NCBI GenBank assembly: GCA_022925895.1
Contig: JAKSYS010000003.1
Span: 310,001 to 374,000, forward strand
DNA: 64,000 nucleotides
Direction of reading: 5' to 3'
Origin: Fragilaria crotonensis
Taxonomy: Eukaryota; Bacillariophyta; Fragilariophyceae; Fragilariales; Fragilariaceae
The position numbers and the translations under genes are program-made. Shown here one piece after another: positions 10,891 to 20,417 of this stretch. The number at the start of each line of letters is the position of its first letter. Position 1 is the stretch's first letter. The notes beneath the pieces were generated by a model. The model was not told the origin of the DNA and did not search any database. It saw only the letters and a program-made list of their open reading frames with translations.

Positions 10891-10997
10891 GTTAACGTCA
10901 ACTATTCTACGAGAGAGCTAAGGCCGCGACTACTTCCTGGGTATTCGAACGCAGAACCGTTCGTTTTCCCCCCAGTCCCTAACTGGAAAGTGCCATA

Positions 10998-13568
10998 TCA
11001 TATCCCTTCGATTTGATTTCCTTGAATCTCACGTGAGAAGAAATCAGCAGGACTAAAGAGGATTTCGTCGTCAACACATCTCGAATTCACAAAGCCTGTA
11101 AAGTTGTAGTTCACAATGTGTGATGAGTACCATCGACGAAAGAGTCGAGGTTCTATCAATTCCAACTTGTGATCCCGCATTTGGTCATTCGATACCAACA
11201 TGGGTCTGATTCCCGGCCACCTGCCAGCCGGATCATCTGGCAGAACATCCAGCGTGCGGCCTCCTCGTGACCGTTCTTGTTCTGAAATGCTTGCAATCAT
11301 CCAGAAGTGGTCATCTTGGGTGCTGGGGGGAGTCACGTAAAGGTTCCCTGACTTCCAGAGAGTGTCGATAATCGAGCGCTCCTTGTCATCCAATTTCTGC
11401 ATCTCAACACCGTGTAATTTGCTTATGGGAAAGGACGATCTAGTGAACTTTTCGGGCAGGACGACAAGCGGCATTTCACCCATTCTTTCTAGAGTTTGCA
11501 CCATGAATAGCATCTGATAAAAGTTGAACTTTCCAGCATCGAAGTTCTGAAGGAAGAAGCCAACATTCGCCCCATCGATGATAGCTGTGAAAGGCTTGCC
11601 TTGACGATTACTTCATGAGCAGGTGTGCATTGGTTAGTGTCAGAGACTCACGACGAGGACGGCACATGAATTGGACTCACTCTAACCAGTTGGCGAAATT
11701 TTCAAGCAATTCTTCGGCACCACGTTTGTTCTTAGGGCCCGGTCTACCTGGCTTCCTTTTCTTTTCGTACTCCTTGTTTTGCCTCCTGGTAACCTCCATT
11801 AATCCGCGCTTGAGCTGAAGACGCTGTTCGTAGGAAAGAGTTATGAGTCTCAATCGTGCCCCGGATTTAGGGCACACCCCTGTGTTCGCGTCAACAGAAA
11901 CACGACTTGCAATCACATTGTCAGCACCCACTTCTTTGTTGTCGAGCTGCAAAGGTGCCAAGGGATGCAGCTCTTCCAGATCACGAGCATGTTCCGTGTC
12001 CTTATAGGCCACAGATATGGCCGTGTGCAACCGTTTTGCTAGGCCAGGGGTAACTTCCAAGACGTCTTCCGCCAGCATCGATACAAGTTCATCCAACAAA
12101 CCCGGCCCCGACGGATATTTGAATCCCACATTCAAGCAACCTTCAATAGGTGGTGATTCGGGAAGAAGAAACCCATTCTCCGCCACGGCAGCAATCAACT
12201 GGACGTAGGTTTCAGCTTCGAGCACGACACCAGGTGCCTCCCGCATGCGCTTGAATAGAGAAATTGCAGCGCTGACTTCCCCACGATCGATATAAAGTTT
12301 AAGAATCGGTTGAAAGGTTCGCAACCGGAGCGTCTCGAGATTTGACTGTTGAAAGGAGCTGTTAGTGAGAACATTTGGCAAATCTTGAAGACACGACGAA
12401 GACGGTTTCCAAAACTCACTTGGTCCAAGAGGTTGCTCGCCGCTTTTGCTTGACCTTTTCGTACCATCGCCTTAACTCGTACGGTAAGGCTTTGCTCTGA
12501 CGTATTGTACAGGTTATCGTGAAACGCTGCCACTTCTTCAGCCACATCAACACCTTGGCTTTCGCCCTCCGATCCAGACGTTCCATTGTCCGGTGGTGCG
12601 GCAGCACGTTCCTTGTGAGGTGAATCAAACAGACCAATCATGGAGCCCAAAGGACCTTCCGACCTTGTTTGAATACCGTATGTTACCAAAACGTACATAT
12701 AATTGCTAAGACAATCATCATCCACGAGTACACCGGCTTCCTTGATCTTTTCCCATGCAATTTCGACGGGAAGTGCCATACCCTTTTTGGCACATACGCG
12801 TCCTAGGAGCACTAAGGCACGTGCGGCATCATTGTATTGCTCATGCGTAATGTTCAATGCCCCCATGAAACGCAAGCGCTGTTTCTCAAGCTCATCACGA
12901 AAATGCAAAAAGTTGGGGTTGCTTACTCCGGAGCTTATACTTTGGTTCAAGGTCGGCAGATTGGATTCCACCAGGGGTTTGTCGCTGAGCAACCAGTCAA
13001 AGACCACTTCAGAACTGTAAGTTCGCTTCAGGGGAAGCATGAGTTCCGTGTATTGAGCAAAGGCCTCTTCGTCAAAGGCAGTCGGACTTCGTGCTGGCGT
13101 TTCGCTTCCTGCCGGCAGAGGAAAGGCATCCAAGATGGACCGTCGTCGACCTGTCATGTCATCGTTCAATAGGAGCTTATGTCCTTTGTTAATTGCATTA
13201 GAATTAAGTGCCACATCCTTATCAATATCATCAAACAGATTCTCGAGGCTCAGCTTCTTTTTCGTCGTCGGAGCACGCATAGACGATGGATTGGTCATAT
13301 ACGCATCGACTTCGTCAAAGAAATGTACAAACGAAGTGGCGACTGGACTGATCTCTTCTTCTTTGCCCCACATTGATGCAATGGACGTGGTCTGTTCTTC
13401 TCCTTCTCGATATCGATAATTGACAGTCTCCTTGGTCGCAGTGTTTCGTTTGGAAGGTCGTGTGGCTCGCAAATCTTGTCGGATAGCTTCCGGATCCTTC
13501 GACAAATGCTGGACCTGCCGCCGACATTGGCCGACTAGGTAGTGGTGGCGAGATAGACGGCGCAGCAT
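10998..13568 (-). CDS. PRORP: Protein-only RNase P, copy 2 (three exons, altered C terminus)
   Basis: Paralogue of the neighbouring PRORP in inverted orientation. Exons on the minus strand: 13568-12420, 12345-11681 and 11610-10998. The two introns (12346-12419, 74 bp; 11611-11680, 70 bp) begin GTGAGT, end AG and contain CTAAC. The start MLRRLSRHHYLVGQCRR looks like a mitochondrial-type presequence; an in-frame ATG at 13862 gives a longer, less protein-like N terminus. The joined product contains GVCPKS (CxxS), DGANVGFF, DDHFWM and SNDQMRDH, so the catalytic aspartates are present. The frame stops after IQGNQIEGI. The expected zinc tail (IWHFPVRDW...FC) lies just downstream at 10930-10995 in another frame. 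So the gene is either slightly broken at its end, differently spliced, or affected by a sequence error. Confidence 0.88.
11611..11680 (-). other. Intron 2 of PRORP copy 2
   Basis: A 70-bp GT-AG intron with donor GTGAGT and a CTAAC motif. Splicing gives NFANWLDNRQGKPFTAIIDG, which matches NFATWLKDRDGHFTAIVDG of copy 1 and fixes the acceptor at 11611. Confidence 0.85.
12346..12419 (-). other. Intron 1 of PRORP copy 2
   Basis: A 74-bp GT-AG intron. The donor GTGAGT follows LLDQ, a CTAAC branch-point-like motif lies about 20 bases before the acceptor, and TTTCAACAG ends it. Joining across it continues the alignment with PRORP copy 1 (LLDQ then SNLETLRLRTFQPIL against the ...WTRLRTYLPIL segment). 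Confidence 0.85.
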
Positions 13569-13986
13569 ATTTGGGCAACAATTATTGCAATGTTCTGGGG
13601 AGAAGACGCACTGGTGGCATACAAGGCGAGGACAACGGGTAACAGGTAACTGATGACTGATGTGCTGATGTGATACGATGCGAGTTTTGAGAACGATGCA
13701 AAGAAAACGAGGACAAATTTTATGTGTGGTTGGCGTTCTGCGACTCGTTCGAGTGACAACTGCGGCCTGAGGAACCCTGGAAAAAATTCTACAAATCAGG
13801 ATGGATACTGTATAGTGTTCAAGGTTCAGTACTACAGTGCCGCTTACTTGTACGTGTCGCACTGATCACGGCAACACTGACACTGATCTCTCAAGTTCAG
13901 GCACCATTTCCTGAACACAATCAAAAATCCTATGAACACATCTGATCAACCATCGACAGGTTACCAGGTCACAGCTCTCCCTCTCG
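13569..13986. promoter_or_regulatory. Divergent promoter region, PRORP-2 / ALG1
   Basis: About 420 bases between two divergent starts, which must hold both promoters and 5' leaders. An open frame continues upstream of the PRORP-2 start to 13862 but is Cys/His/Ser-rich without domain character, so I read it as leader. No specific site is recognised. Confidence 0.4.
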
Positions 13987-15324
13987 TTGCTCTATCTAAT
14001 TTCGATCATGCACGTCGTTGTCGTTGTCTTGGGAGATGTCGGTCGCTCTCCTCGAATGCAGTATCACGCACTATCGTTGCTGCAGGAGGGGTACGATGTT
14101 TCGTTGGTGGGATATGACGGTGAAGAGTTGATTCCGGATCTGCTGAGGAATGGAGAGGCGCTGAATGTCGTCCGCTTCTCCGCCTCCTCGCCGCCGAAAT
14201 TTTTGCGCCAAAAGATGGTTCTGCCTCTCTACTTTCTCTGGAGGGTGTGTTCTTTGGTGGGCGGTCTGTTGCGAGCGCTCTGGATTGTGCAGATCCGACG
14301 ACCCGTGGTGGACTGCGTTTTAGTGCAAAACCCGCCGGCTATTCCTCTCTTGATTGTGGCATACCTTTATTGTCACCTACTTGGGTTAGGAAGAAGAAAA
14401 CGGCCGAAATTAGTCATTGATTGGCATAATCTGGGTTACAGTATGTTACGTGTCGGAATGATTCAGAAAGTGGCAAGAGTGTACGAGGAAACTATGGCAC
14501 CACTAGCGGATGGCCACCTGTGTGTTACAAAGGCCATGAAAGACTTCTTAAGAAGGGACATGAAGGTAATCAAGGATATTTCAGTTCTCTACGACTGTCC
14601 TCCGACCATGTTTCGACCCCTCCCTGTGGAAGAACAACATGCCTTCCTAATTCGGCTTCAACGCGAGTCACTCACAGACTGCGCCGGGACGAACGAGTTG
14701 ACCGAGAATCAAAGTCTGCTCACCGAACATGTTGATGGAAAGATCATGCCTCGTCGGAATCGCCCAGTGCTGATAACCAGCTCGACGTCGTGGACGGAGG
14801 ACGAAGACTTTAGTATCCTTCTCGAAGCTCTCGTAAATCTAGATCAACGTCTGGGTTCCCTCCGTGCATTGGTCTTTGTGACGGGCAAGGGTCCAATGAA
14901 GGAATTTTATCAAGACAAGATTTCTCAACTGCAGCTTCGCAACATTTCTATTCACACCTTGTGGCTAACACCCAGGGACTATCCACTTCTCCTGGCATGC
15001 GCCGACCTCGGAGTTTCTCTCCATACGTCCACATCGGGGCTTGACTTGCCGATGAAGGTCCTCGATTTGTATGGCTGCGAAACACCCGTCTGTGCGATGG
15101 GTTTCAAATGTCTTGACGAATTGGTACAAGACAAGGTGACTGGCCGCATATTTACAACGTCTGATGAATTGGCTGACCAACTAGACACGCTCCTTCGTCC
15201 CATTCCAGAACGAGCTGGACCGCATGCCTTCGGTAATCTTGCTACCTACTCGGCCAACCTCAAAGGTCGCCAAAGATGGAGCGAAAATTGGAAAGCTCAT
15301 GCCCTGCCCCTCCTCGCAGGCTAG
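13987..15324 (+). CDS. ALG1: Chitobiosyldiphosphodolichol beta-1,4-mannosyltransferase (ALG1)
   Basis: Adds the first mannose from GDP-mannose to GlcNAc2-PP-dolichol on the cytosolic face of the ER, the committing step of N-glycan core assembly. The product is 445 residues, typical for the family. The start of the GT-B fold is VVVVLGDVGRSPRMQYHALSL, and the in-frame Met at 14008 just before it is the more likely start. Hydrophobic segments at about 75-98 and 115-132 fit ER attachment. WHNLGYSML (about 146-154) and the GT33/GT4-type donor-binding segment TSTSGLDLPMKVLDLYGCET (about 352-371) are diagnostic. An insertion at about 225-250 is variable in the family. The gene is intronless. Confidence 0.92.
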   Translation: MLYLISIMHVVVVVLGDVGRSPRMQYHALSLLQEGYDVSLVGYDGEELIPDLLRNGEALNVVRFSASSPPKFLRQKMVLPLYFLWRVCSLVGGLLRALWIVQIRRPVVDCVLVQNPPAIPLLIVAYLYCHLLGLGRRKRPKLVIDWHNLGYSMLRVGMIQKVARVYEETMAPLADGHLCVTKAMKDFLRRDMKVIKDISVLYDCPPTMFRPLPVEEQHAFLIRLQRESLTDCAGTNELTENQSLLTEHVDGKIMPRRNRPVLITSSTSWTEDEDFSILLEALVNLDQRLGSLRALVFVTGKGPMKEFYQDKISQLQLRNISIHTLWLTPRDYPLLLACADLGVSLHTSTSGLDLPMKVLDLYGCETPVCAMGFKCLDELVQDKVTGRIFTTSDELADQLDTLLRPIPERAGPHAFGNLATYSANLKGRQRWSENWKAHALPLLAG

Positions 15325-16591
15325 TGTTGATCTCGTTCGATGCAGATGACATGTGTTTACTTGGTATCTCGAGGAAGCGACATTCTGACCCAAAGGCGAA
15401 GTTTGGAGGTTTGATTTTTATGCAGTTGCGCTGTGGGAATGTTCATCTTGCCATGGCAGGAATACTACGCGTTAGGTAGCTCAAATGCAACGCGGTTTTA
15501 AGATTGACAATTCTGTTGGCCAGCGAAGAATTTGTCCGGTTGAAACGATTCCAAAACAAGGGATGCAATTAAACTTCGCTTTCCTCCTTAAAGGCTGAGA
15601 TACAACAGCCATCGCTGCCATGTTTCCAAGGAGCGATATAGTGTGAAGTGCAGTATACTTCAACATCCATGGTTGGTGTGCCGCGGCAGGGGATTTACGC
15701 ACTGATGTGGTGGGGTATAAAATGTGGGTCAGCGCTAGTTGGTACTGTAGTACAGTACAAGTACCTGGTATATTTGTACACCGAGTACTTCCAACCACTG
15801 TACGACAGTATCGAGTACCAAAAACATCGTCGTGGATCGAGGTGCAAATACTTGTATTACACTATCCTACTACTACAGCACATACAAGCACTCTACTCAA
15901 CCTACTCAAGCTACTGTACCGGAAGGATGATTCGACTATGCCCATACTGCATACCGTACTACCTGGTAGTATTCATACCTGGTGGCTTGGTGGTACTAGC
16001 TAGTACAGCATACTTCGAGAGCTGTGTGTTAGGGCCTATGGTACCAGTATGACATTTTAAGTCCCTGTTATCTTCGTCCCTCGTACTAAACGCCAATGGC
16101 AGGTCGAAGGTATCATATCACTATCTTTCTGGAAAACGTCAGTCAAAACTAGTATAAAAAAAACTACTCATAATTCAAATCCTCAACAGAAATCAATAAC
16201 GCTTCTGCATTTTTGAAGTGAAAATGAAAAAAGTTTGTCTCTATATATTATTGAGGTATTTGGCTTTCTGAGTCAAAAACAAGACTTGATGTTTCGTTGG
16301 ATGTCTTACTGAAAGTATGTTTCTATACGGAGTATATACATATAACCGTTTCGTAAGAACCAACCCGAGCATGCATCACATCCGGGATCGGACCAATATC
16401 ATAAGGTGAAATCGACCTCGCCCTCGACCACGAATTGTTTAGGTACCTGGTATCCCGATGGCGGTCAGCGATCCAGCAAGCCAGGATCAAAGAGATGACA
16501 TTGATCTCATACAATCCCAGTTAGAAAGATTTATCTATAAATGAATGAACGTTAGTGCCATCGGAAGTTTCATTCCATTGCTGCATCCAGT
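15325..16591. repeat. Intergenic with GTAC-rich tract
   Basis: About 1.27 kb without a supported gene. The part at about 15715-16050 is dense in TACTGTAC, GTACCTGGTA and CCAGTAC words; open frames there are by-products of the repetitive sequence. The rest, to 16590, is AT-richer and featureless. Confidence 0.5.
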
Positions 16592-16975
16592 TTATCTAGC
16601 GTAGTCACTTATTTTGATGTTCCCTTGACGCCGAAGCGACCCACCCTTCTTTCGGAGTAATCCTCGGCGCTTCCGTCCAGAACTGTCCATGGATGAAAAG
16701 GAATCGTCGTCGGACAAGGCTTTCCGGGCTGTAGTCTTCTTCTCAGTGGTCACCAAGGTCAAAAGGTCCAACAGAGCGGAGAGCCAACACTTATCATCAT
16801 CGTCGTCGTCGAACGTTGTTGAACCTGAAAAACAGGAGGCCGACTGCCATAAACTAAAATCTTTCTTAGAAGAGTAGATAGAGTCTGATGAACGGTACTT
16901 TTTGTGGAAACTGGACCATGATTCTTCGTCGACCATCTTTCTGCCTGACATTTTCCCGAAGTCGTCGGGATGCAC
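16592..16975 (-). CDS. Hypothetical Ser/Asp-rich protein
   Basis: An open frame of 127 residues, unrecognised. It is rich in Ser, Lys and Asp, with an acidic run (FDDDDDDKCW, about 56-65), a short hydrophobic helix (LSALLDLLTLV) and a basic C terminus (GRKRRGLLRKKGGSLRRQG). It looks like a short disordered, possibly nuclear protein. Low-complexity DNA (a GAC/GTC triplet run) contributes to the frame, so it could be spurious. Confidence 0.3.
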   Translation of the reverse strand: MHPDDFGKMSGRKMVDEESWSSFHKKYRSSDSIYSSKKDFSLWQSASCFSGSTTFDDDDDDKCWLSALLDLLTLVTTEKKTTARKALSDDDSFSSMDSSGRKRRGLLRKKGGSLRRQGNIKISDYAR

Positions 16976-17350
16976 CGCTTCCGTACAATTTCAATCAACA
17001 AGGGACTTGATCTTGTTCGTTTCGCCTAATCAAAATGATGAAATTGGCGCCGACGATGTCGTTGTGGTTGATTGAAACGAAGCTGCAAAGAATCAGAGCC
17101 TGAAAAGAATACGACCGATCGTCAAGGGAGTGGCACAAATGTTGTTGCACATCCAGATTTTTATGGGTTCCCAATTATGCCACGACTCGGGTTTTTGCGG
17201 GAATTCAAATCCGATCGGTTACCCAAAAAAACTGATATACATGAATGGAAAGCCTTTTCATTTTCGTCATACGAGTAGAATGTAGAATCGACCAAGCCTC
17301 GAGGTCCTAAAGCTATACAGCATCATCAATAGCTCGCATCCTATTCTGCC

Positions 17351-17521
17351 GGATCCGATTAGAATGCAAGGAAATGACGTCAAGCCGTACTCAGTACCAA
17401 TCAGCATGCTCTCCCTATGCTACTGTCTTACTGGAGTACTGTATCACCGTAGGTTGTACATGCAGGGCTCAGTACTGATTGGTACGGCTTGACGTCATTT
17501 CCTTGCATTCTAATCGAAACC
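17351..17521. mobile_element. MITE with GGATCCGATTAG ends, copy 1
   Basis: A 171-bp element whose ends are long inverted repeats of about 38 bp with two mismatches: the left end begins GGATCCGATTAGAATGC and the right end, reversed, begins GGTTTCGATTAGAATGC. Each arm contains TGACGTCA. The centre is GTAC-rich. A second copy in opposite orientation at 45919-46081 shares the same ends and centre, which fixes the boundaries. It has no coding capacity. No clear target-site duplication is visible, so the transposase family is uncertain. Confidence 0.75.
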
Positions 17522-17998
17522 GTCAATTCAAATTCGTATCCAGATTTGAATAAATTTTATGGACGTGCCTCGGCAGCCTCGACGATCGAATCTTGCATTT
17601 ATGGCCTCTGTGTGCACGTACCAGAGCAGACGTACGTTTTTGGGTTTATTTCACTTTCGTGTATTAGTGTCCGGTTGTCTAGATAGAATGTGAGAGTTCT
17701 GTTGTACGCAGACTTCGCCAAAGTGCACCTCCATCTTGCCATAGACAGCGTTAGGAAGCACCACGAGTGACAACAACCGTCTGAATCATCGCTCGCATTG
17801 CTCTTGAATAAACGTGTTGTGTCGCTCTCGACTTTTATCGTTCCTTGTAGTTTATCAACTGCATATATTCGCCTTCGTCTAGCTGTTATTAGCCTCTGCG
17901 GAAAAGGCTCGTTTTTGGTTTGCAGAAACGTGCAAAGGCAGAATCTCAGGCTCTGCAAACCAAGAACGAATTGAATCCGTTCTTGCTCCTACTACCCA

Positions 17999-20392
17999 AT
18001 GGAATCGACCACTAGTGCTGATCAAGGGCACAGTCCAACTCATGTTGTTGACTTTGAAGCGACGAAGATGTCTGAAGCGAACGAATTGCAACAACTAGCA
18101 CCAATACTGGAGACTGCAAAAGCTGCGAGAGCCTCCCCGGTGACTCGGTCCTCACCCAAACGGCCTACGAAAGTAATACCAACTCCACTGCCGACGTTAG
18201 AAGAAAGCGAACGAAGCGTATCCTCCGCTGAAGAATCTCAGGGGTCACCACGGAGGAAGCGTCACGTGGAGAAAGTTAAAAAGGATGAATTTGATGTTGT
18301 AGAATTTGTCGATGATGTTGATGATGATATTGCGGATCCTCCCGAGACCTCCCCCAAAAGTGGACTCCGAAATTTAGTCGAAATTGATAACCTCAAGTCG
18401 CGTGCTGCCATGCTAGCTTCGCGAGGAAAGGAAGAAGAAGCAGTCCAATTTTATTCTCGTGCCCTTCGATTGATGAAAATTGATCTCAATGCCGTTACCA
18501 GGAGAGTGAGCACCAACCCTACCGACAAGAAGTGGGGCAACGAATGGCTTCTCGTTGCCGGAGCTATCGCTGAGGTCCGGACAGCTATTGCCATCTTGTG
18601 TGAACGCCTCGGGGCGTATGCGAAGGCTATTCAGGCCTGTAAGGATGCTCGCGATATATACGAGTGCTCGCCCCTTCAACCTCAGGAAGGCGAGGAGACG
18701 GTTCCTGAAGTCGATGCTGGCGTGAAGCAAATGAATGATATGGTGGAGCGACTTAACAGTGCCCAAGATAGCTTTGATGCTAGGAAGAAACTTCACGAAG
18801 AAGCCATCCAACTACGGAGACAAATTTCGGTTACTCGTGATCCCTCGGCGAAAGATGACCTGGGTAGGAAGGCCTTTGTAGTGCTATACGGAGCATTGGA
18901 CATGGAGAAGGAAAGTCTTGGTGAAACGCATCCTCAGGTTGCTGACACTCACAACGCAATCGGAATGCTCCACCATGAGCGGAACGAAATGAAAGACGCG
19001 ATCAAGCACTTGAACAAGTCGGTGTCGATTCTGAAATTGTGCCTTGGCCCCTACCATCCCAGGAGTGCCATTGCATTCAGGGAGCTTGCCAAACTGTATG
19101 ATGCGCGACGGGCTAACTCAGGTGATATCGATATGGCCATTGGATTGTATTCGCAAGCGACGGCATCCTTAAGGGAATGCTACGGACCGAAGAGTGCCAT
19201 GGTCGGAGCTAGTCTCAACAACGAGGCAGTGATGCATATTTTGCAATCAAATTATGATTTGGCGGTTGAAAAGCTCAGTGACGCGTTGGTAGCATACGAA
19301 ACATCAAAGATGAACAAGAACAAAATCATCAATACTGAATCGGCGCAAGTCTGGAAGAATTTGGGCGAGTGCCACTGTCGAAGACAAGAATTCGAAAGCG
19401 CACATTTTGCTTATAACAACGCTCTGAGTATCCAGAAAGACGCGAGGCGACAAGCTGAACAGTTGGGTGCCGCAGTCACACCAGGATGTGATGACGCAAG
19501 CATTGCAGACACCTTGCTTCGTCTTGGAAATGCAACGAAGCAAACTCTCCGGTACGAGGATGCTCATCGAATTTACAGAGAAGCGCTGCTTATCTTTCGC
19601 AAGCATTACGCCTCTGCGTACCGTGCCTCCAATGGTCGTGTTTGCGACAACCTTGCAGATGCCCAGGATCGCCTTGCACACACGCTTTATTGCATAGCGG
19701 AAGTGCAGGAGATCCGTGGTATTTATGAAGAAGCAGAAGCGCTCTACGCTGAAGCACTACAATTGCGACTTCACAGTGATGCTCAGCGGGAGCAGAGCCG
19801 TATGAACTTGGTCCACGTGGCAATGTCGCTGGCGGGTACTGCCTCGTGCAATATGAAAAGAGGTGAATTTGATGATGCAATTGCTGCTTACAAGGAATCG
19901 ATCAAATATCTTGAGAAACATGGCGTCCCTGAGGACCACGAGTTGATGAAGAAGGTAAGAAATCGCTTGGAGGACGCTGAGCGACGTGTCTTGTCCGATG
20001 ACACGTTGCATGATGACAGCGACGATAGCGACAATGACGGATGCGACGTTACGTTAGAAATGGACGCTGAGAGCAAACGCCTCATGGAGAATGGCGAGTT
20101 CGACAAAGCAATCGAAGTGCTATCCCAGGCGCTTACAATCCGCCGTCGCCGTTTGACGAGGAGACAGAAAGAAGAGAATTTGCCATTACATCTTCCTGAG
20201 AAGGAGGACGTTGCAATGACTCTGGTCAACTATGCGACAATTTTGTTCCAAAAGGGTGAAGTTAGTCAAGCAGAAATGCTAACCAGAGAAGCTGTGCGGA
20301 TGCATCAGTCTAACGGCCATGACGACCAACACCCCATTGTCCGATCACTGCTGGACCAGCTTGATAGGCTTAGCCATCTACATACTCTATAA
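17999..20392 (+). CDS. Large TPR protein, kinesin-light-chain-like repeats
   Basis: A 797-residue intronless protein. Residues 1-110 are disordered (Ser/Pro/Arg-rich, then an acidic run VEFVDDVDDD). From about 125 onward there are many tetratricopeptide repeats, including the kinesin-light-chain style (AIKHLNKSVSILKLCLGPYHP, with similar phrases at SLGETHPQVADTHNAIGMLH and EEAEALYAEALQLRL). A charged linker (DDSDDSDNDGCD, about 673-684) precedes a last pair of repeats. TPR superhelices act as docking surfaces; the partner cannot be told from sequence. There is no catalytic domain or membrane segment. It converges on the HAD gene, with only 25 bp between the two coding ends. Confidence 0.8.
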   Translation: MESTTSADQGHSPTHVVDFEATKMSEANELQQLAPILETAKAARASPVTRSSPKRPTKVIPTPLPTLEESERSVSSAEESQGSPRRKRHVEKVKKDEFDVVEFVDDVDDDIADPPETSPKSGLRNLVEIDNLKSRAAMLASRGKEEEAVQFYSRALRLMKIDLNAVTRRVSTNPTDKKWGNEWLLVAGAIAEVRTAIAILCERLGAYAKAIQACKDARDIYECSPLQPQEGEETVPEVDAGVKQMNDMVERLNSAQDSFDARKKLHEEAIQLRRQISVTRDPSAKDDLGRKAFVVLYGALDMEKESLGETHPQVADTHNAIGMLHHERNEMKDAIKHLNKSVSILKLCLGPYHPRSAIAFRELAKLYDARRANSGDIDMAIGLYSQATASLRECYGPKSAMVGASLNNEAVMHILQSNYDLAVEKLSDALVAYETSKMNKNKIINTESAQVWKNLGECHCRRQEFESAHFAYNNALSIQKDARRQAEQLGAAVTPGCDDASIADTLLRLGNATKQTLRYEDAHRIYREALLIFRKHYASAYRASNGRVCDNLADAQDRLAHTLYCIAEVQEIRGIYEEAEALYAEALQLRLHSDAQREQSRMNLVHVAMSLAGTASCNMKRGEFDDAIAAYKESIKYLEKHGVPEDHELMKKVRNRLEDAERRVLSDDTLHDDSDDSDNDGCDVTLEMDAESKRLMENGEFDKAIEVLSQALTIRRRRLTRRQKEENLPLHLPEKEDVAMTLVNYATILFQKGEVSQAEMLTREAVRMHQSNGHDDQHPIVRSLLDQLDRLSHLHTL

Positions 20393-20417
20393 GAATGTAG
20401 TTTTCTATCGTCTTAAA

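Noticed and set aside
13569-13862. N-terminal extension of PRORP copy 2 to the ATG at 13862
   Set aside because: The added 98 residues lack domain character, and the Met at 13568 starts a typical targeting-like sequence.
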